Below are positions 6,480 to 12,233 of a stretch of 12,526 nt of DNA, piece by piece (the first letter of the stretch is position 1; each line of letters starts with the position of its first letter). The stretch lies in contig JAHFJT010000015.1 of the NCBI GenBank assembly GCA_023245695.1, positions 1 through 12,526 of the forward strand, read 5' to 3'. A program made the position numbers and the translations under genes. A model generated the notes under the pieces. It was not told where the DNA came from. It did not search any database and saw only the letters and a program-made list of their open reading frames with translations. This DNA comes from Candidatus Peregrinibacteria bacterium. GTDB lineage: Bacteria; Patescibacteriota; Gracilibacteria; UBA1369; UBA12463.

Positions 6480-7121
6480 CTATTTTTGAAGATCACCTGA
6501 GCGTATCATTCCGCTATTTCCCAATACTGTAGCCTGAATAGCGATTTCTCTTAAAGCTTTTTGAAATGGCAGGACGACTCTTTTCTTGAAAGAAAGTTTC
6601 CGAGGATTCTCGGAAACTGGCTTTACAAAGGCCATACCTTCCAAGACTCCGATAGCGCCGCCATCCGTGTTTGGATTTTCGCCAATCATCCACGTGCTCG
6701 CAGGATCAAATTTGAATGTATCACATGCCTCTAAAAATCCTTGCCGCTGGGGTTTCGGATATCTTCCTTCGTACGATCCGATTCCCATCTCGTGAAGCGG
6801 CCTCGGGCGTTCGCTTCCTTTGCAATTTGAGTAGATGCCAATCTCAAGACCCTGCGTCAATAAACGCTCAAGATGTTCGAGATTTTTTGGAAGTATTGGG
6901 CCATATGCAGGAGCGATGCACGCGTCAATATCCACCAAGATATGGTTAATTCTTTTTTTGGTAAGCGCACGAAGGGCGTCGACGTCGAAGTGGGAAAATT
7001 CATCGAGATAGGCGTCAGCTTTTCGAGTGTGTCCACTGAGTACACGAAAAAAATGTCCAACCTTTTCTGTGGAGAGACCCTCGCGATCATGCTTTGCTTC
7101 TATGAGGGTGTTATTAGACAT
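6480..7121 (-). CDS. YqeG-like HAD-superfamily protein with altered motifs
   Basis: The 213-residue protein has the HAD phosphatase order of motifs in the arrangement of YqeG-type (class III) proteins: motif I LVDIDACIA (Asp64, Asp66), motif II YSNCKG (Ser98-Asn99), motif III YPKPQ (Lys123) and motif IV MIGENPNTDGGAIG (Glu148, Asp153). Two positions depart from the usual pattern: Thr after DxD is Cys68, and the Asp of the motif IV GD pair is Glu148. Activity may therefore be changed or lost. About 58 residues precede motif I, longer than in YqeG. I chose ATG 7121; an upstream in-frame start at 7154 would add an unlikely N-terminus. There is no ribosome-binding site. tRNA-Pro lies 67 bases upstream on the same strand with no clear terminator between, so they may share a transcript. 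Function and substrate are unknown. Confidence 0.68.
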   Translation of the reverse strand: MSNNTLIEAKHDREGLSTEKVGHFFRVLSGHTRKADAYLDEFSHFDVDALRALTKKRINHILVDIDACIAPAYGPILPKNLEHLERLLTQGLEIGIYSNCKGSERPRPLHEMGIGSYEGRYPKPQRQGFLEACDTFKFDPASTWMIGENPNTDGGAIGVLEGMAFVKPVSENPRKLSFKKRVVLPFQKALREIAIQATVLGNSGMIRSGDLQK

Positions 7122-7188
7122 AGAAAAAGAGGAAACGGGCGGCTGCACACCCAAGGTGCTTACCTGCTGGCTCGCCTTCGGTGCAAAC

Positions 7189-7265
7189 TGGTCGGGGTGC
7201 TGGGACTTGAACCCAGGGCCTCATGGTCCCAAACCATGCGCGCTAGCCAACTGCGCCACACCCCG
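7189..7265 (-). tRNA. tRNA-Pro (anticodon UGG)
   Basis: Read on the minus strand, the 77-base sequence folds as a complete tRNA. The acceptor arms CGGGGTG and CACCCCG pair fully, the D arm is GCGCAGTTGGCTAGCGC, the anticodon stem CATGG/CCATG encloses TTTGGGA with anticodon TGG, and the T loop is GTTCAAG. The discriminator A is followed by an encoded CCA (7191-7189). UGG decodes proline CCN codons. A promoter lies 31 bases upstream. Confidence 0.96.
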
Positions 7266-7296
7266 ATAACTGGCTTACTGAATTGATTGCGGCGAA

Positions 7297-7326
7297 ACTA
7301 TAGCATTGGGGGGAAAGAAACGTCAA
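7297..7326 (-). promoter_or_regulatory. Promoter of tRNA-Pro
   Basis: On the minus strand TTGACG (7326-7321, 5 of 6) and TATAGT (7302-7297, 5 of 6) are 18 bases apart, with TGC just before the -10. The predicted start near 7290 would leave a leader of about 25 bases to be removed by tRNA processing. The promoter lies back to back with that of the PRC-barrel gene. Confidence 0.72.
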
Positions 7327-7351
7327 CTCTCGTCGCCAATGGGCTGGCATA

Positions 7352-7360
7352 TGCTATACT
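7352..7360 (+). promoter_or_regulatory. Extended -10 promoter of the PRC-barrel gene, predicted leaderless start
   Basis: TG (7352-7353), one base, then TATACT (7355-7360, 5 of 6) form an extended -10 element. Exactly six bases separate it from the ATG at 7367, so transcription should begin at the A of the start codon. A -35 is weak: TCGCCA (7333-7338, 4 of 6) at a spacing of 16. Confidence 0.6.
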
Positions 7361-7366
7361 TTGACC

Positions 7367-7876
7367 ATGAAAAAGCTGTTTTCGCAAATCCAGGGGAAGC
7401 CGGTGTTTAGCCGGGATACGCGAGCGCCGGTGGCGCGAGCGTTTGATCTTATTCTGGATCCCGCCAATGGCACCCTCGTAGCTTTGTCGGTCCATCCTTC
7501 GGCCGCGAATGTCGTGGGCATGAGGGATATTCTCAGTTGGTATCCCGAGATCGTCATGCGGGACACCGACAGCATTGTCGAACCGAGCGAAGTGATACGC
7601 ATTCAGGAGGTCCTGAATCATCAGTACGCCCCTCTTATGGGTAATTTGGTGGTCACCGAGTCGGGCACCGTCCTGGGCCGCGTGTACGATTACCTCTTCG
7701 ACCTCGATGCGGGAATTATGTTGAAGTTTATGGTGGCCAAGACTTTCCTAGGACTTATCAATTTCGGAGAGCGCATATTTTCCGCCAAAGACATTATTCG
7801 CATGGAACCCGATCGCATCATCGTGAAAGACGACATGACGGTTCTTGAGGTGCAGCCGGAAATGCTGGGGGCGTAG
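7367..7876 (+). CDS. Protein with two PRC-barrel domains
   Basis: The 169-residue protein appears to contain two successive PRC-barrel-like domains. The first (about 8-75) includes GKPVFSRDTRAPVARAFDLILDP and a 'sW' region, DILSWYPE. The second (about 90-160) includes GNLVVTESGTVLGRVYDYLFDL and FSAKDIIRMEPDRIIV. The repeat of 'G-x-x-x-G/A-x-v-x-D-x-x-x-D' followed by strand residues and a 'x-x-I' ending supports this. PRC-barrels are small beta-barrels found in RNA-processing factors (RimM), photosynthetic reaction centre subunits and many uncharacterised proteins, where they bind partners. No catalytic residues are evident, and no signal peptide or membrane segment is seen. A TTG at 7361 is in frame, but ATG 7367 sits at the predicted transcription start. 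Partner and role are unknown. Confidence 0.75.
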   Translation: MKKLFSQIQGKPVFSRDTRAPVARAFDLILDPANGTLVALSVHPSAANVVGMRDILSWYPEIVMRDTDSIVEPSEVIRIQEVLNHQYAPLMGNLVVTESGTVLGRVYDYLFDLDAGIMLKFMVAKTFLGLINFGERIFSAKDIIRMEPDRIIVKDDMTVLEVQPEMLGA

Positions 7877-7918
7877 AAGGAGGTGGTTTTGCGTGTGGCG
7901 CGGACATTGTATTGCACA

Positions 7919-8027
7919 TCGATATACAAAGTGTGCTGGGTTTTGTGTATTGAAAAAGTGCCTTAGAGCGTTGTATATCGAATTGCTACTATATCCGATA
8001 GCTATTTGCATGCAGATCGATAGACAA
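7919..8027. repeat. Cluster of four TTGTATATCGA-like elements in mixed orientation
   Basis: TCGATATACAA (7919-7929) and its exact reverse complement TTGTATATCGA (7971-7981) form an 11-base perfect inverted repeat 41 bases apart. TCGATAGACAA (8017-8027) matches the first copy at 10 of 11 positions, and TTGTGTATTGA (7943-7953) matches the second at 9 of 11. They lie where no gene is supported. They could be binding sites for a DNA-binding protein, a folded RNA, or remnants of a mobile repeat. Confidence 0.5.
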
Positions 8028-8091
8028 TCGTTTTTGGATGTTTTTGGAGATGGTACTCAGTGTGGAGAATGTATTGCGAATCGTCAGCACC

Positions 8092-8108
8092 GCTTGCAAA
8101 TCGCAAGC
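8092..8108. other. Small hairpin upstream of the bidirectional terminator
   Basis: GCTTGC (8092-8097) and GCAAGC (8103-8108) pair perfectly around a 5-base loop, AAATC. No T-run follows directly. On the plus strand it lies 13 bases before the terminator stem and may help to stabilise the 3' end of the transcript. Confidence 0.35.
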
Positions 8109-8116
8109 ATGGTCAC

Positions 8117-8153
8117 AAAAAAACCGCCCCAGATTGGAGCGGTTATATTTTTT
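8117..8153. terminator. Bidirectional intrinsic terminator between PRC-barrel and pilin-like genes
   Basis: AACCGCCCC (8122-8130) and GGAGCGGTT (8136-8144) form a 9-base stem with a 5-base loop, AGATT; the one non-Watson-Crick position would be a G-U pair on the minus-strand RNA. On the minus strand at least five T follow the stem (the A-run 8117-8121), which suits the pilin-like gene. On the plus strand ATATTTTTT (8145-8153) follows, so it can also end transcripts coming from the PRC-barrel gene. Confidence 0.85.
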
Positions 8154-8176
8154 AAAAGGGAAATGGGAGCGGGCGA

Positions 8177-8587
8177 CTATGCCGGCTGTGAAATACCACC
8201 CAGGACCGTGTTGACGATCGCGTAGGAAGCGAAGATGATCACGAGACCGATGATACAGTAGATGATGATCGTTTTTCCTTTCTTTGCGCCGTCTTCTTCA
8301 CCAGCTGAGGTGATATACAGAAAGCCTCCGTAAATAATCAAAACGACACAGAGGATACCAAGGAAGGTGAGTGCGAAGCGAAGAATCTTCGTAATGAAGG
8401 CTCGTGCGTCTGTTTCTCCACCGATAATATTGTCTTCTGGATTTGTAACGGCGATACCGCTGCCGCTGACCGCTGGCGCAGTTGTTGTAGCCTGAGCAAA
8501 TGCGAGAGGGGAAAAGCTCATAAATGTGAGCGCGAGAACTGTGATAATTGAAACGGTGAGTGCCTGTTTCAATGTTTTAGAATTCAT
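8177..8587 (-). CDS. Pilin-like secreted membrane protein (TrbC/VirB2-like, Mbov_0395 type)
   Basis: The 136-residue protein starts with a signal peptide: basic MNSKTLKQ, a hydrophobic core, and a likely cleavage site at AFA-Q (about residue 31). After a Thr/Ala/Gly-rich segment (32-60) come two membrane helices: ILRFALTFLGILCVVLIIYGGF (about 68-89) and TIIIYCIIGLVIIFASYAIV (about 106-125). A short polar loop, TSAGEEDGAKKGK, lies between them. This is the architecture of TrbC/VirB2 pilin subunits of type IV secretion systems, and single genes of this kind are frequent in Patescibacteria. No other secretion gene is nearby, so assembly partners must lie elsewhere or the role differs. I chose the second of two adjacent ATG codons (8587); the first is at 8590. 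The gene ends at the terminator above, and may have its own promoter at 8619-8624. Confidence 0.72.
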   Translation of the reverse strand: MNSKTLKQALTVSIITVLALTFMSFSPLAFAQATTTAPAVSGSGIAVTNPEDNIIGGETDARAFITKILRFALTFLGILCVVLIIYGGFLYITSAGEEDGAKKGKTIIIYCIIGLVIIFASYAIVNTVLGGISQPA

Positions 8588-8618
8588 CATGAAAGTAAGG
8601 GGGTTAGTACTTGTGCGT

Positions 8619-8624
8619 ATTGTA
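8619..8624 (-). promoter_or_regulatory. Possible -10 box of the pilin-like gene
   Basis: On the minus strand TACAAT (8624-8619, 5 of 6) lies 31 bases before the ATG at 8587, within the 74-base gap after murB. No convincing -35 lies 16-18 bases upstream. The predicted leader is about 25 bases and contains no Shine-Dalgarno sequence. Confidence 0.4.
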
Positions 8625-8661
8625 GCGTAGTTTTTGCGTTGGGAAAAGTTTTATTGTTTTC

Positions 8662-9600
8662 TTATCGTGTTCCATCCTTGCTGACGACTTGAACTTCCTC
8701 ATGCAGATCGATATTTTTCTTTTCTTTGATGGTTTTTTTGATGAGAGCGATCATGTCGAGGACGTCTTGCTGGGTTGCTCCTCCGATATTTTGCAAAAAA
8801 TTTCCATGGATGTTTGAAACTTCGATACCACCGATGCGCGTACCCTTCAGGCCGCACTCGTCGATGAGTTTTCCGGCGGAGTAGGCGGTGTTCGTGATGG
8901 GGTCGATCTCATTTTTAAAGGCGCAACCTGCGCTGTGCCCTTTTGGCTGAGTCGCGTGACGCTGCGAGAGCGTGTGCTGCATGAGGATGCGCTGCTCTTC
9001 TGCGGGAAGTTTTTTCTCAAAATGAAAGGTCGCGGATAAAACAATGAGATGCGGCTTATCTTTCAAAGTCGAGTGACGATACCCAAGTTCGAGATCGGCG
9101 TTACTATACTCGACAATTTTCTGCTGCTTGAGGTCAAAAATCGTCGCCGCACTGAGAAAATCTTTGATCTCTTTTCCGCCAGCGCCCGCATTTCCACGAA
9201 CAGCACCCCCAACGGTTCCTGGAAGCCCAATCCATACCTCCATTCCTGAGAGATCGTGTTTTGCAGCCGCCTGAATAACCTGCGAGAGAAGAGCGCCTGC
9301 CTCTGCGGTGATCGAGTTTCCATTGGCGGTAGCCGTCGCCGTGACGGTAATCGCTTTGAACTGCGGTCGAATGACGATTCCGCGAAAGCCTTTATCACTA
9401 AAAAGTGTATTTGAACCACCCCCGAGAATGTAGTACGGGATGTTTTTTTTGACGGCTTCGGTGACGAGCGCCTCGAGCTGCTCTGGTGTCCTTGGTTCGG
9501 CATACAAGTCGGCCGGTCCACCAATCTGGAAGCTGGTGAATGGCGCGAGTGGGATGTTTTTTTGGATCAGGCCGGGATAGATTTCGTCGAGAGTTGTCAT
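8662..9600 (-). CDS. murB: UDP-N-acetylenolpyruvoylglucosamine reductase (MurB)
   Basis: The 312-residue protein matches MurB, the FAD enzyme that uses NADPH to reduce UDP-N-acetylglucosamine enolpyruvate to UDP-N-acetylmuramate, the second committed step of peptidoglycan synthesis in the cytoplasm. The N-terminal FAD-binding domain has TSFQIGGPADLYAEP (22-36), ILGGGSN (58-64) and GLPGTVGGAVRGNAGA (125-140). The substrate side has YRHS (174-177), and GHSAGCAFKN (221-230) holds the proton-donor position, here Cys226 instead of the more common Ser. EEVQVV near the end carries the conserved late Glu. Length and lack of the extra type I loop suggest the short type II form. I chose ATG 9600; upstream in-frame starts at 9609 and 9624 flank or precede the promoter. 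A -10 box ends 7 bases before this ATG. Confidence 0.94.
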   Translation of the reverse strand: MTTLDEIYPGLIQKNIPLAPFTSFQIGGPADLYAEPRTPEQLEALVTEAVKKNIPYYILGGGSNTLFSDKGFRGIVIRPQFKAITVTATATANGNSITAEAGALLSQVIQAAAKHDLSGMEVWIGLPGTVGGAVRGNAGAGGKEIKDFLSAATIFDLKQQKIVEYSNADLELGYRHSTLKDKPHLIVLSATFHFEKKLPAEEQRILMQHTLSQRHATQPKGHSAGCAFKNEIDPITNTAYSAGKLIDECGLKGTRIGGIEVSNIHGNFLQNIGGATQQDVLDMIALIKKTIKEKKNIDLHEEVQVVSKDGTR

Positions 9601-9607
9601 TGGTGGC

Positions 9608-9636
9608 ATTGTACCATACTTCATTTCAGCTTTGAA
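9608..9636 (-). promoter_or_regulatory. Promoter of murB with extended -10, predicted near-leaderless start
   Basis: On the minus strand TTCAAA (9636-9631, 4 of 6) is 17 bases before TACAAT (9613-9608, 5 of 6), which is preceded by TGG (extended -10). Seven bases separate the -10 from the ATG at 9600, giving a leader of zero to one base. This favours 9600 over the upstream start codons. Confidence 0.62.
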
Positions 9637-9684
9637 TTTGACAAATTATCCCCATACAGTAAGCTCTGAACCTCGGTTTTATTT

Positions 9685-9690
9685 TACAAT
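9685..9690 (+). promoter_or_regulatory. Possible -10 box of the nucleoside phosphorylase gene
   Basis: TACAAT (5 of 6) ends 7 bases before the ATG at 9698, the same spacing as murB. There is no upstream TG and no good -35 at 16-18 bases. A TTGACA lies further up (9638-9643), but its best partner at a normal distance, TAAGCT (9660-9665), is poor. Start sites are uncertain. Confidence 0.42.
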
Positions 9691-9697
9691 TTTTATT

Positions 9698-10711
9698 ATG
9701 GCAGAACGACAGGGTTCGGAACTCATTATTGGTGGCGAAGGTGATGATCGACTCTATCACATTGGGTTTGGTCGAAGAGAAAAGGTACCAAATAATATGA
9801 TTCTGGTCGGTGATCCGAATCGTGTCGACACCGTGACGGAGTTTTTTGATAATGGAAAAGTTGAGGGCGCTGTGGCGCATCGAGAATTTGTGACGAAGTG
9901 GGGACGCTACAAAGGTATGCCGGTGGCTGCCATGGGTACTGGAATTGGAACGGACAATACAGAAATTGCGATTATGGAGCGAATGGCCGCCGATGAGTGG
10001 AATCCCGATACGCAATCATGGGGTTCATCCGTGAAGCGTACGATGATTCGCGTCGGTACGTCTGGTTCTCCTCAGAAAAATATTCCGCTTGGAAGTCTCG
10101 CAATCGCCGAGCATGCTATTGGACTCGATAATACTGGCTTGAACTACCTCCATCATCCTCGCGTGGAAGATTATGCAGATAAAGAGTTTGGCCCTTTTTA
10201 TACTCCTGGAAATCGTCATGCGAAAGCCATTTTTGAGTCAGTACGGGCATTACTTGGGAATGCACTTTTTCAACCCTATGTCTCTACATTGACTCCCTAT
10301 GTCGCTCAGACTATCCATGCACAGGCGCGTGCTCATGGCTTTCCTGATCATGAAGGAGCTGGTGTCTACTCTGGCATTACGACCTCAGCACCTGGATTTT
10401 TTGCACCGCAGGGGAGATCCATCGGACGACTTGGAAATATTGCGATACCGAATTTACAGGAGAAACTCGCGGAAATCTTAGTTCCTCGTTTTGCGGGTCA
10501 TGGTCGCCCTCCGCTCCGCGCTCTCAATAATGAAATGGAGTCGAGTGTGCTCGGACGTCTCAATGGAGAGATCCTTGGGGATAACGTCGGCGCTGTTTGC
10601 TTGGTGATCGCGAATCGCCAGGAAGGTTCTTTTATTTCTGGTGAGGATATGCAAAAAGGTATTCGCAAAGCGATAAAAGTCGCTCTCGATACGCTTCACT
10701 CTCTCCAGTAA
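9698..10711 (+). CDS. Nucleoside phosphorylase, uridine phosphorylase-like (PNP/UDP family)
   Basis: The 337-residue protein belongs to the PNP/UDP phosphorylase family, which splits a nucleoside with phosphate into a free base and ribose-1-phosphate for nucleoside salvage. Visible motifs are ILVGDPNRV (35-43) for the phosphate and ribose site, GTGIGTDNTEI (80-90), MIRVGTSGS (116-124) with a phosphate-binding Arg118, and NNEMESSVLGRL (277-288), the ribose-binding 'EMES' segment. The GTDN and late EMES pattern resembles uridine phosphorylases more than purine enzymes, but base specificity cannot be read with certainty. It is longer than the 250-residue E. coli enzyme, with extra sequence around 145-170 and 215-270. 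The frame is open upstream to 9632, but ATG 9698 is preferred because the family-like sequence starts just after it. pdxS begins 43 bases downstream without a clear promoter, so they may be cotranscribed. Confidence 0.82.
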   Translation: MAERQGSELIIGGEGDDRLYHIGFGRREKVPNNMILVGDPNRVDTVTEFFDNGKVEGAVAHREFVTKWGRYKGMPVAAMGTGIGTDNTEIAIMERMAADEWNPDTQSWGSSVKRTMIRVGTSGSPQKNIPLGSLAIAEHAIGLDNTGLNYLHHPRVEDYADKEFGPFYTPGNRHAKAIFESVRALLGNALFQPYVSTLTPYVAQTIHAQARAHGFPDHEGAGVYSGITTSAPGFFAPQGRSIGRLGNIAIPNLQEKLAEILVPRFAGHGRPPLRALNNEMESSVLGRLNGEILGDNVGAVCLVIANRQEGSFISGEDMQKGIRKAIKVALDTLHSLQ

Positions 10712-10728
10712 TTCTCTTTGATTTTTCA

Positions 10729-10742
10729 GTGCCCTGTGGCAC
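10729..10742. other. Short hairpin just upstream of pdxS
   Basis: GTGCC (10729-10733) and GGCAC (10738-10742) pair perfectly around the loop CTGT. It ends 12 bases before the pdxS ATG and has no T-run on either strand, so it is not an intrinsic terminator. It could be a protein-binding site or affect translation of pdxS. Confidence 0.35.
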
Positions 10743-10754
10743 ACTAACCGCGCT

Positions 10755-11621
10755 ATGTTCAACGAAGCAGGGAAAAATTTGGCGCAGATGATGAAAGGTG
10801 GCGTGATTATGGACGTGACCAATGCTGAGCAAGCTGCGATCGCTGAGGCGGCTGGTGCGTGTGCGGTGATGGCCCTGGAACGTGTGCCGTCAGATATCCG
10901 TGCGCAGGGCGGGGTTGCCCGTATGAGTGCGCCTGAGATGATCCGTGGGATCCAGGAAGTGGCGTCGATTCCGGTGATGGCAAAAATCCGAATTGGACAT
11001 ACCGTGGAGGCGCGAATTCTTGAGTCGCTTGAAGTTGATTTTATCGATGAGAGTGAAGTTCTGACACCGGCTGATCCGTTTTCCCATGTGGATAAGCGGG
11101 ATTTCAAGGTCCCTTTTGTGTGTGGAGCGACGAATCTCGGTGAGGCTCTTCGGCGAATTGCTGAGGGTGCGTCGATGATTCGCACGAAAGGCGAAGCGGG
11201 AACGGGGAATGTGATTGAGGCCGTTCGACATGTAAAAACCATGGCTCGTGAAATTGAGGCGTTGAAGTCGATGAGCGAAGAACAGCTTGCTGATGCGGCG
11301 AGCGAGATGCGTGTTGGCATTGAACTGGTGAAACAGGTTCGAGATTTGGGTCGACTTCCAGTCGTGAATTTTGCAGCGGGGGGTGTGGCGACACCAGCGG
11401 ATGCGGCACTTTGCATGCAGCTCGGTTGCGATGGCGTGTTTGTAGGAAGCGGTATTTTCAAATCTGAGTATCCAGAAAAAGTTGCCCGTGCGATGGTCGA
11501 AGCGGTGATTCACTACAAAGATCCTGCGAAGTTAGCGGCGATTTCTGAGGGGCTCGGAGGCGCGATGCCTGGTCTCGAAATTTCGACGCTTGGTGTGCAG
11601 ATGCAGCAGCGAGGGTGGTAA
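10755..11621 (+). CDS. pdxS: Pyridoxal 5'-phosphate synthase lyase subunit PdxS
   Basis: The 288-residue protein is a clear PdxS (Pdx1). It forms a ring-shaped synthase that makes pyridoxal 5'-phosphate from ribose 5-phosphate, glyceraldehyde 3-phosphate and ammonia supplied by PdxT. It is a (beta/alpha)8 barrel with the expected residues: Asp20 in GGVIMDVTNAEQA, the first catalytic lysine Lys77 in MAKIRIGH, and the second, Lys145, in MIRTKGEAGTGN. Each is offset by exactly four from B. subtilis PdxS (Asp24, Lys81, Lys149). FAAGGVATPADAA and GVFVGSGIFKS form the phosphate-binding turns. Length is close to the usual 290-295. No ribosome-binding site is seen before ATG 10755. pdxT follows after 18 bases. 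The stoichiometric partner next door and intact active site argue for a working B6 pathway. Confidence 0.96.
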   Translation: MFNEAGKNLAQMMKGGVIMDVTNAEQAAIAEAAGACAVMALERVPSDIRAQGGVARMSAPEMIRGIQEVASIPVMAKIRIGHTVEARILESLEVDFIDESEVLTPADPFSHVDKRDFKVPFVCGATNLGEALRRIAEGASMIRTKGEAGTGNVIEAVRHVKTMAREIEALKSMSEEQLADAASEMRVGIELVKQVRDLGRLPVVNFAAGGVATPADAALCMQLGCDGVFVGSGIFKSEYPEKVARAMVEAVIHYKDPAKLAAISEGLGGAMPGLEISTLGVQMQQRGW

Positions 11622-11639
11622 TTTTTTAGGGTCATTTTT

Positions 11640-12185
11640 ATGATTGGAGTTCTGGCACTACAGGGTGGATTTGCTGAGCATCTTGCGGTTTTGCGTGAGC
11701 TTGGTTTGGACGCGTGCGAAGTTCGAACGCGGGAGGAGCTGATGGACGAACGACTGCGGGGCCTCATCATTCCCGGTGGTGAGAGTACGGTGATGGCGAA
11801 GTTTATTGACGAATATAGTTTGCGTGATGTTATTTGTGCCCGGGCACAGATTCCGGATTTTCGTATTTATGGCACCTGTGCCGGTCTCATCCTTTTAGCC
11901 AAAGACGTGCCGAACCTTAAAGCACAACCACTTGGCTTGCTCGATGTGAGCGTGGAGCGAAATGCGTATGGAAGACAGCTGGATAGTTTTATTGCTGAAC
12001 TTGAGATTGGCAAAGCGCACTTTATCCGTGCTCCAAAAATCACTCGTGTCGGTGAGGGTGTGGAGATTCTCGCTTCATATGACGGCTCGCCGGTCCTTGT
12101 CCGACAGGGGAATATCTGGGGGAGCACGTTCCATCCGGAGCTGGCTGGGGAATTGGCCATCCATAAGCTGATTTTCCGTCCCTAA
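11640..12185 (+). CDS. pdxT: Pyridoxal 5'-phosphate synthase glutaminase subunit PdxT
   Basis: The 181-residue protein is a class I glutaminase (PdxT/Pdx2) that hydrolyses glutamine and channels ammonia into the PdxS barrel. It shows MIGVLALQGGFAEH at the N-terminus, the oxyanion region IIPGGEST (43-50), the nucleophile Cys80 in YGTCAGLILLA, the family-specific VERNAYGRQ (105-113), and the rest of the triad in FHPEL (His165, Glu167). Size is near the usual 185-200. It lies 18 bases after pdxS on the same strand; AGGG eight bases before the ATG is the only weak ribosome-binding-like sequence among these genes. A hairpin and T-run follow the stop, marking the likely end of the operon. Confidence 0.96.
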   Translation: MIGVLALQGGFAEHLAVLRELGLDACEVRTREELMDERLRGLIIPGGESTVMAKFIDEYSLRDVICARAQIPDFRIYGTCAGLILLAKDVPNLKAQPLGLLDVSVERNAYGRQLDSFIAELEIGKAHFIRAPKITRVGEGVEILASYDGSPVLVRQGNIWGSTFHPELAGELAIHKLIFRP

Positions 12186-12203
12186 GCGACAAAGCTGCTT
12201 CAA

Positions 12204-12233
12204 AGCTCCTATTGACTTTAGGAGGCTATTTTT
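12204..12233 (+). terminator. Probable intrinsic terminator after pdxT
   Basis: AGCTCCTA (12204-12211) pairs with TAGGAGGCT (12219-12227) as an 8-base stem with one bulged G and a 7-base loop, TTGACTT. ATTTTTC follows. It is 18 bases past the pdxT stop. The loop also contains a -35-like TTGACT, so the same sequence may serve the downstream tRNA promoter. Confidence 0.6.

Larger units (their letters stand above)
7877..8110. other. Stretch without a supported gene between the PRC-barrel gene and the terminator
   Basis: Directly after the PRC-barrel stop is AAGGAGGTGG (7877-7886), a perfect Shine-Dalgarno sequence. A frame open from GTG 7893 to 8225 follows, but it runs through the terminator and into the opposite-strand pilin gene. 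It uses codons (AGA, CTA, ATA) that are scarce in the genes I checked by eye, and it resembles no family I know. The stretch also contains the repeat cluster at 7919-8027 and a hairpin at 8092-8108. It may be a long 3' untranslated region, an unrecognised small RNA, or a decayed gene. Confidence 0.4.

Noticed and set aside
7150..7175. Possible terminator between tRNA-Pro and the HAD gene
   Set aside because: CACC-TTG-GGTG can form on the minus strand but the stem is four pairs and no T-run follows.
5953..7265. A mobile island carrying the toxin-antitoxin pair and inserted at tRNA-Pro
   Set aside because: The pair is A/T-rich and close to a tRNA, but no integrase is present and I saw no direct repeat of the tRNA 3' end. 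The HAD gene lies between them.
6873..7286. Plus-strand open frame of 137 codons across the HAD gene and tRNA-Pro
   Set aside because: It is antisense to both and includes the reverse of the tRNA. No family resemblance.
7893..8225. Open frame of 110 codons after the perfect Shine-Dalgarno sequence, rich in cysteine
   Set aside because: It runs through a strong terminator, overlaps the 3' end of the opposite pilin gene, uses AGA, CTA and ATA codons that look scarce in the real genes here, and resembles no family. Kept only as a finding, not as a gene.
9638..9665. TTGACA upstream of the nucleoside phosphorylase as a full promoter
   Set aside because: At 15-18 bases downstream there is only TAAGCT or worse. 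TACAAT at 9685 fits better but is too far from this -35 to be paired with it.
10478..11461. Minus-strand open frame of 327 codons opposite the phosphorylase and pdxS
   Set aside because: It lies entirely antisense to pdxS and the phosphorylase 3' end, whose motifs are certain. Its composition (Ser, Arg, Thr, Ala rich) is that of a shadow frame.
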